From NCBI GenBank assembly GCA_002325785.1, contig DCSU01000147.1, forward strand, positions 29,485-37,799: a DNA stretch of 8,315 bases, given 5' to 3'. Below, piece after piece: positions 6,439-8,315 of the stretch. The position numbers and the translations under genes were made by a program. Under the pieces are notes generated by a model. It saw only the letters and a list, made by a program, of their open reading frames with translations, made no database searches and was not told the DNA's origin. Positions within the stretch are counted from its first letter, which is position 1, and the number at the start of each line of letters is the position of its first letter. The DNA comes from Bacteroidales bacterium UBA1458 (lineage in GTDB: Bacteria > Bacteroidota > Bacteroidia > Bacteroidales > VadinHA17).

Positions 6439-8315
6439 ATGAAAAAACTCTTAAGTTTACTTATGCTTGCCATGCTGGTCCTGGCTTCAGGATGCAGCGA
6501 CGATAAAAAAAACCAGCTTTCAGTCCCGTATGAGACTTACAAGCTTGACAATGGCCTGACGGTCATCCTCAATGAGGACAAGTCTGACCCTATCACATCA
6601 CTGGTGATACTCTACCATGTTGGCTCCAGCCGCGAGGTGCCGGGCAAAACCGGTTTCGCCCACCTGTTCGAGCACATGATGTTCCAGCGTTCCGAGAATG
6701 TCGGGGAGGATCAGTTCTTCAAGTATATCGAAGGAGCAGGAGGCACTCTCAACGGCGGCACCAGCTTCGACCAGACAATCTATTTCGAGGTTGTTCCGAA
6801 GAATTCGATTGAGATGGCCATGTGGCTTGAGTCAGACCGCATGGGTTTCCTTCGTAACACTGTAACGCCTCAGTCGTTTGCCCTGCAGCAGAATGTCGTT
6901 CAGAACGAGAAGAGGCAGGGTGTTGATAACAGGCCCTACGGGTTCACGGATTATGTCATCCTGAAGAATCTCTATCCGAAGGGGCACCCCTACAGCTGGG
7001 ATGTGATAGGTGAGATGGAGGACCTGGCGAATGCTACTATTGAGGACGTAAAGGAATTTCACAAGAAATTCTATATCCCCAACAACGCAACCCTGGTAGT
7101 GTCAGGTGATTATGAGGTTGAGGAGATTAAAGCTCTGATAGAGAAGTATTTCGGAGAGATTCCGGCAGGGGAGGAACTAGCCGATCCTGAACCGATGAAT
7201 GTCACGCTGGCAGAAACGAAGAAGCTTTATCATGAGGACAGTTTTGCCCGTGCACCACAGTATACAATGGTATTTCCTGTTGGTGAGCAGTTCACGAAGG
7301 ACTCATATTCGCTTGATGTCCTAGCACAGTTGCTGGGAGTCGGGAGGAAATCTCCGCTCTACAAGGTGCTTGTGAAGGAGAAGAAGCTCACCTCTAACGT
7401 GAGAATATACAACCAGTCGCAGGAGCTTGCCGGGCAGTTTGAGATCAGCATCACAGCCAACCCCTCAACCAGTCTCGATGAAGTTGAAAAGGCCATCTTC
7501 GAGTCGTTTGCGAGGTTTGAAACGGAAAAATTCACTGAGAAGGACCTGGAGAGGATCAAGGCCGGTCTGGAGACCAACTTCTATAACATGCTGAGCAGTG
7601 TTATGTACAAGTCGTTCATGCTTGCCATTTACAGTGAGTTCGCAGGATCTCCCGACTTTATGACCGAGGAGCTTGAGATGATGCAGAATGTGACCATGGA
7701 TGATGTCTGGGACGTTTATAACCGATACATCAAGGGTAAGAATTATGTAGCGACCAGCTTCGTGCCCAAAGGGCAGCTTGATCTTATTGCTGCAGAATCT
7801 GTCAATGCCGGGGTGGTTGAGGAGGATGTCACAAAGGCCACGCAGATGGAGGTTGCTGCCAGCGGTGAAGAGGTGATAGAGAAGACACCAAGCAGCTTCG
7901 ACCGTTCAGTGGCACCGGCACCCGGACCTGATCCTTCGTTGACCATACCGGAAGTATGGAAGTCAGAGGCAGCCAACGGCATGAAAATATACGGTATCGA
8001 ACAGCATGAGCTCCCCCTGGTGACCTATTCAATTGTCATTGAGGGTGGTCACCTGCTCGATGACATCAGCAAGCCCGGTGTTGCAAGATTTACGGCTCAG
8101 ATGCTCAATGAAGGAACGGCCGGTAAGACGCCGGAGGAGCTTGAGGAAGAAATTCAGCTGCTGGGTGCAAGAATCAATATCTGGGGAGGACAGGAGGATA
8201 TTACTGTTTCTGTCAGTTCACTGGCACGCAACTTTGAGAAGACGCTGGCCCTGGTTGAGGAGATGCTGCTTAACCCCCGCTGGGATGAGGAGCAGTTCTC
8301 GATTAACAAGACACG
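6439..8315 (+). CDS. M16 family zinc peptidase lipoprotein, paralogue (3' end outside window)
   Basis: An open frame of 625 codons runs off the window end; by comparison with its neighbour roughly 300 residues are missing. It begins 8 bases after the preceding stop, so the two genes are probably co-transcribed. The signal peptide MKKLLSLLMLAMLVLASGC ends in lipobox Cys19, followed by SDDKK, which resembles the acidic export signal that sends some Bacteroidota lipoproteins to the cell surface. HLFEH at 75-79, Glu157 in VVQNEKRQ and NRPYG show an intact N-terminal zinc peptidase site. In the second half RFTAQ at 550-554 replaces the motif, as in the paralogue. Over the 61 residues starting at Tyr34 I counted 49 identities with the first protein and no gaps, and key landmarks share residue numbers, so the pair arose by duplication. 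The substrate is unknown. Confidence 0.92.
   Translation, partial: MKKLLSLLMLAMLVLASGCSDDKKNQLSVPYETYKLDNGLTVILNEDKSDPITSLVILYHVGSSREVPGKTGFAHLFEHMMFQRSENVGEDQFFKYIEGAGGTLNGGTSFDQTIYFEVVPKNSIEMAMWLESDRMGFLRNTVTPQSFALQQNVVQNEKRQGVDNRPYGFTDYVILKNLYPKGHPYSWDVIGEMEDLANATIEDVKEFHKKFYIPNNATLVVSGDYEVEEIKALIEKYFGEIPAGEELADPEPMNVTLAETKKLYHEDSFARAPQYTMVFPVGEQFTKDSYSLDVLAQLLGVGRKSPLYKVLVKEKKLTSNVRIYNQSQELAGQFEISITANPSTSLDEVEKAIFESFARFETEKFTEKDLERIKAGLETNFYNMLSSVMYKSFMLAIYSEFAGSPDFMTEELEMMQNVTMDDVWDVYNRYIKGKNYVATSFVPKGQLDLIAAESVNAGVVEEDVTKATQMEVAASGEEVIEKTPSSFDRSVAPAPGPDPSLTIPEVWKSEAANGMKIYGIEQHELPLVTYSIVIEGGHLLDDISKPGVARFTAQMLNEGTAGKTPEELEEEIQLLGARINIWGGQEDITVSVSSLARNFEKTLALVEEMLLNPRWDEEQFSINKT

Noticed and set aside
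3851..6675. Near-identical nucleotide blocks shared by the two peptidase genes (for example around HLFEH and at AAGTATTTCGGAGAGAT) as signs of recent gene conversion
   Set aside because: The identical runs are short, about 17-20 bases, and fall at strongly conserved codons, while flanking DNA differs at many positions. Selection on an old duplication explains them.
3454..8315. A functional system linking the 2-oxo acid dehydrogenase complex to the M16 peptidases
   Set aside because: The units are divergent, act in different compartments, and share no domain or cofactor. Only proximity suggests a link, which is too weak to claim.

Overview
The window most likely comes from a member of the Bacteroidota. 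The evidence is the pair of lipoproteins with short signal peptides (one has Ser-Asp-Asp right after the lipobox cysteine), the near absence of Shine-Dalgarno sequences before most starts, and AT-rich upstream DNA with only loose matches to the Bacteroidota -7 element. This rests on style and family resemblance, not on a marker gene. The window is almost fully coding, and I saw no RNA genes, insertion sequences, CRISPR arrays or phage genes.

Left part (1-3453, minus strand): a four-gene operon for a 2-oxo acid dehydrogenase complex, transcribed right to left in the order E1 alpha, E1 beta, E2, E3. The genes overlap or sit 4 to 22 bases apart. E1 alpha/beta decarboxylates a 2-oxo acid with thiamine diphosphate. 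E2 carries the acyl group on a lipoyl lysine and transfers it to CoA. E3 reoxidises the lipoamide using FAD and NAD; only its first 13 codons are in the window. E1 alpha looks most like the Bacillus-type pyruvate dehydrogenase (PdhA), while E1 beta has some features of branched-chain enzymes, so pyruvate is the favoured but unproven substrate.

Middle (3454-3628): a divergent intergenic region of about 175 bases. It should hold the promoters of both transcription units and contains a 9-base direct repeat.

Right part (3629-8315, plus strand): two tandem genes, 8 bases apart, for paralogous two-domain M16 zinc peptidases of the PqqL-like layout, both with lipoprotein signal peptides. The first is complete (933 residues from the preferred start); the second is cut by the window end after 625 codons. 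Both keep the inverted zinc motif HxxEH and its distant glutamate in the N-terminal half, and both have lost that motif in the C-terminal half. Landmarks fall at the same residue numbers in both proteins, which points to tandem duplication. The metabolic operon and the peptidase pair have no evident functional link; their closeness may be chance.

Nothing here is clearly a new biological system. The peptidase pair, and the possibility that its members face different sides of the outer membrane, is the part most worth following up.
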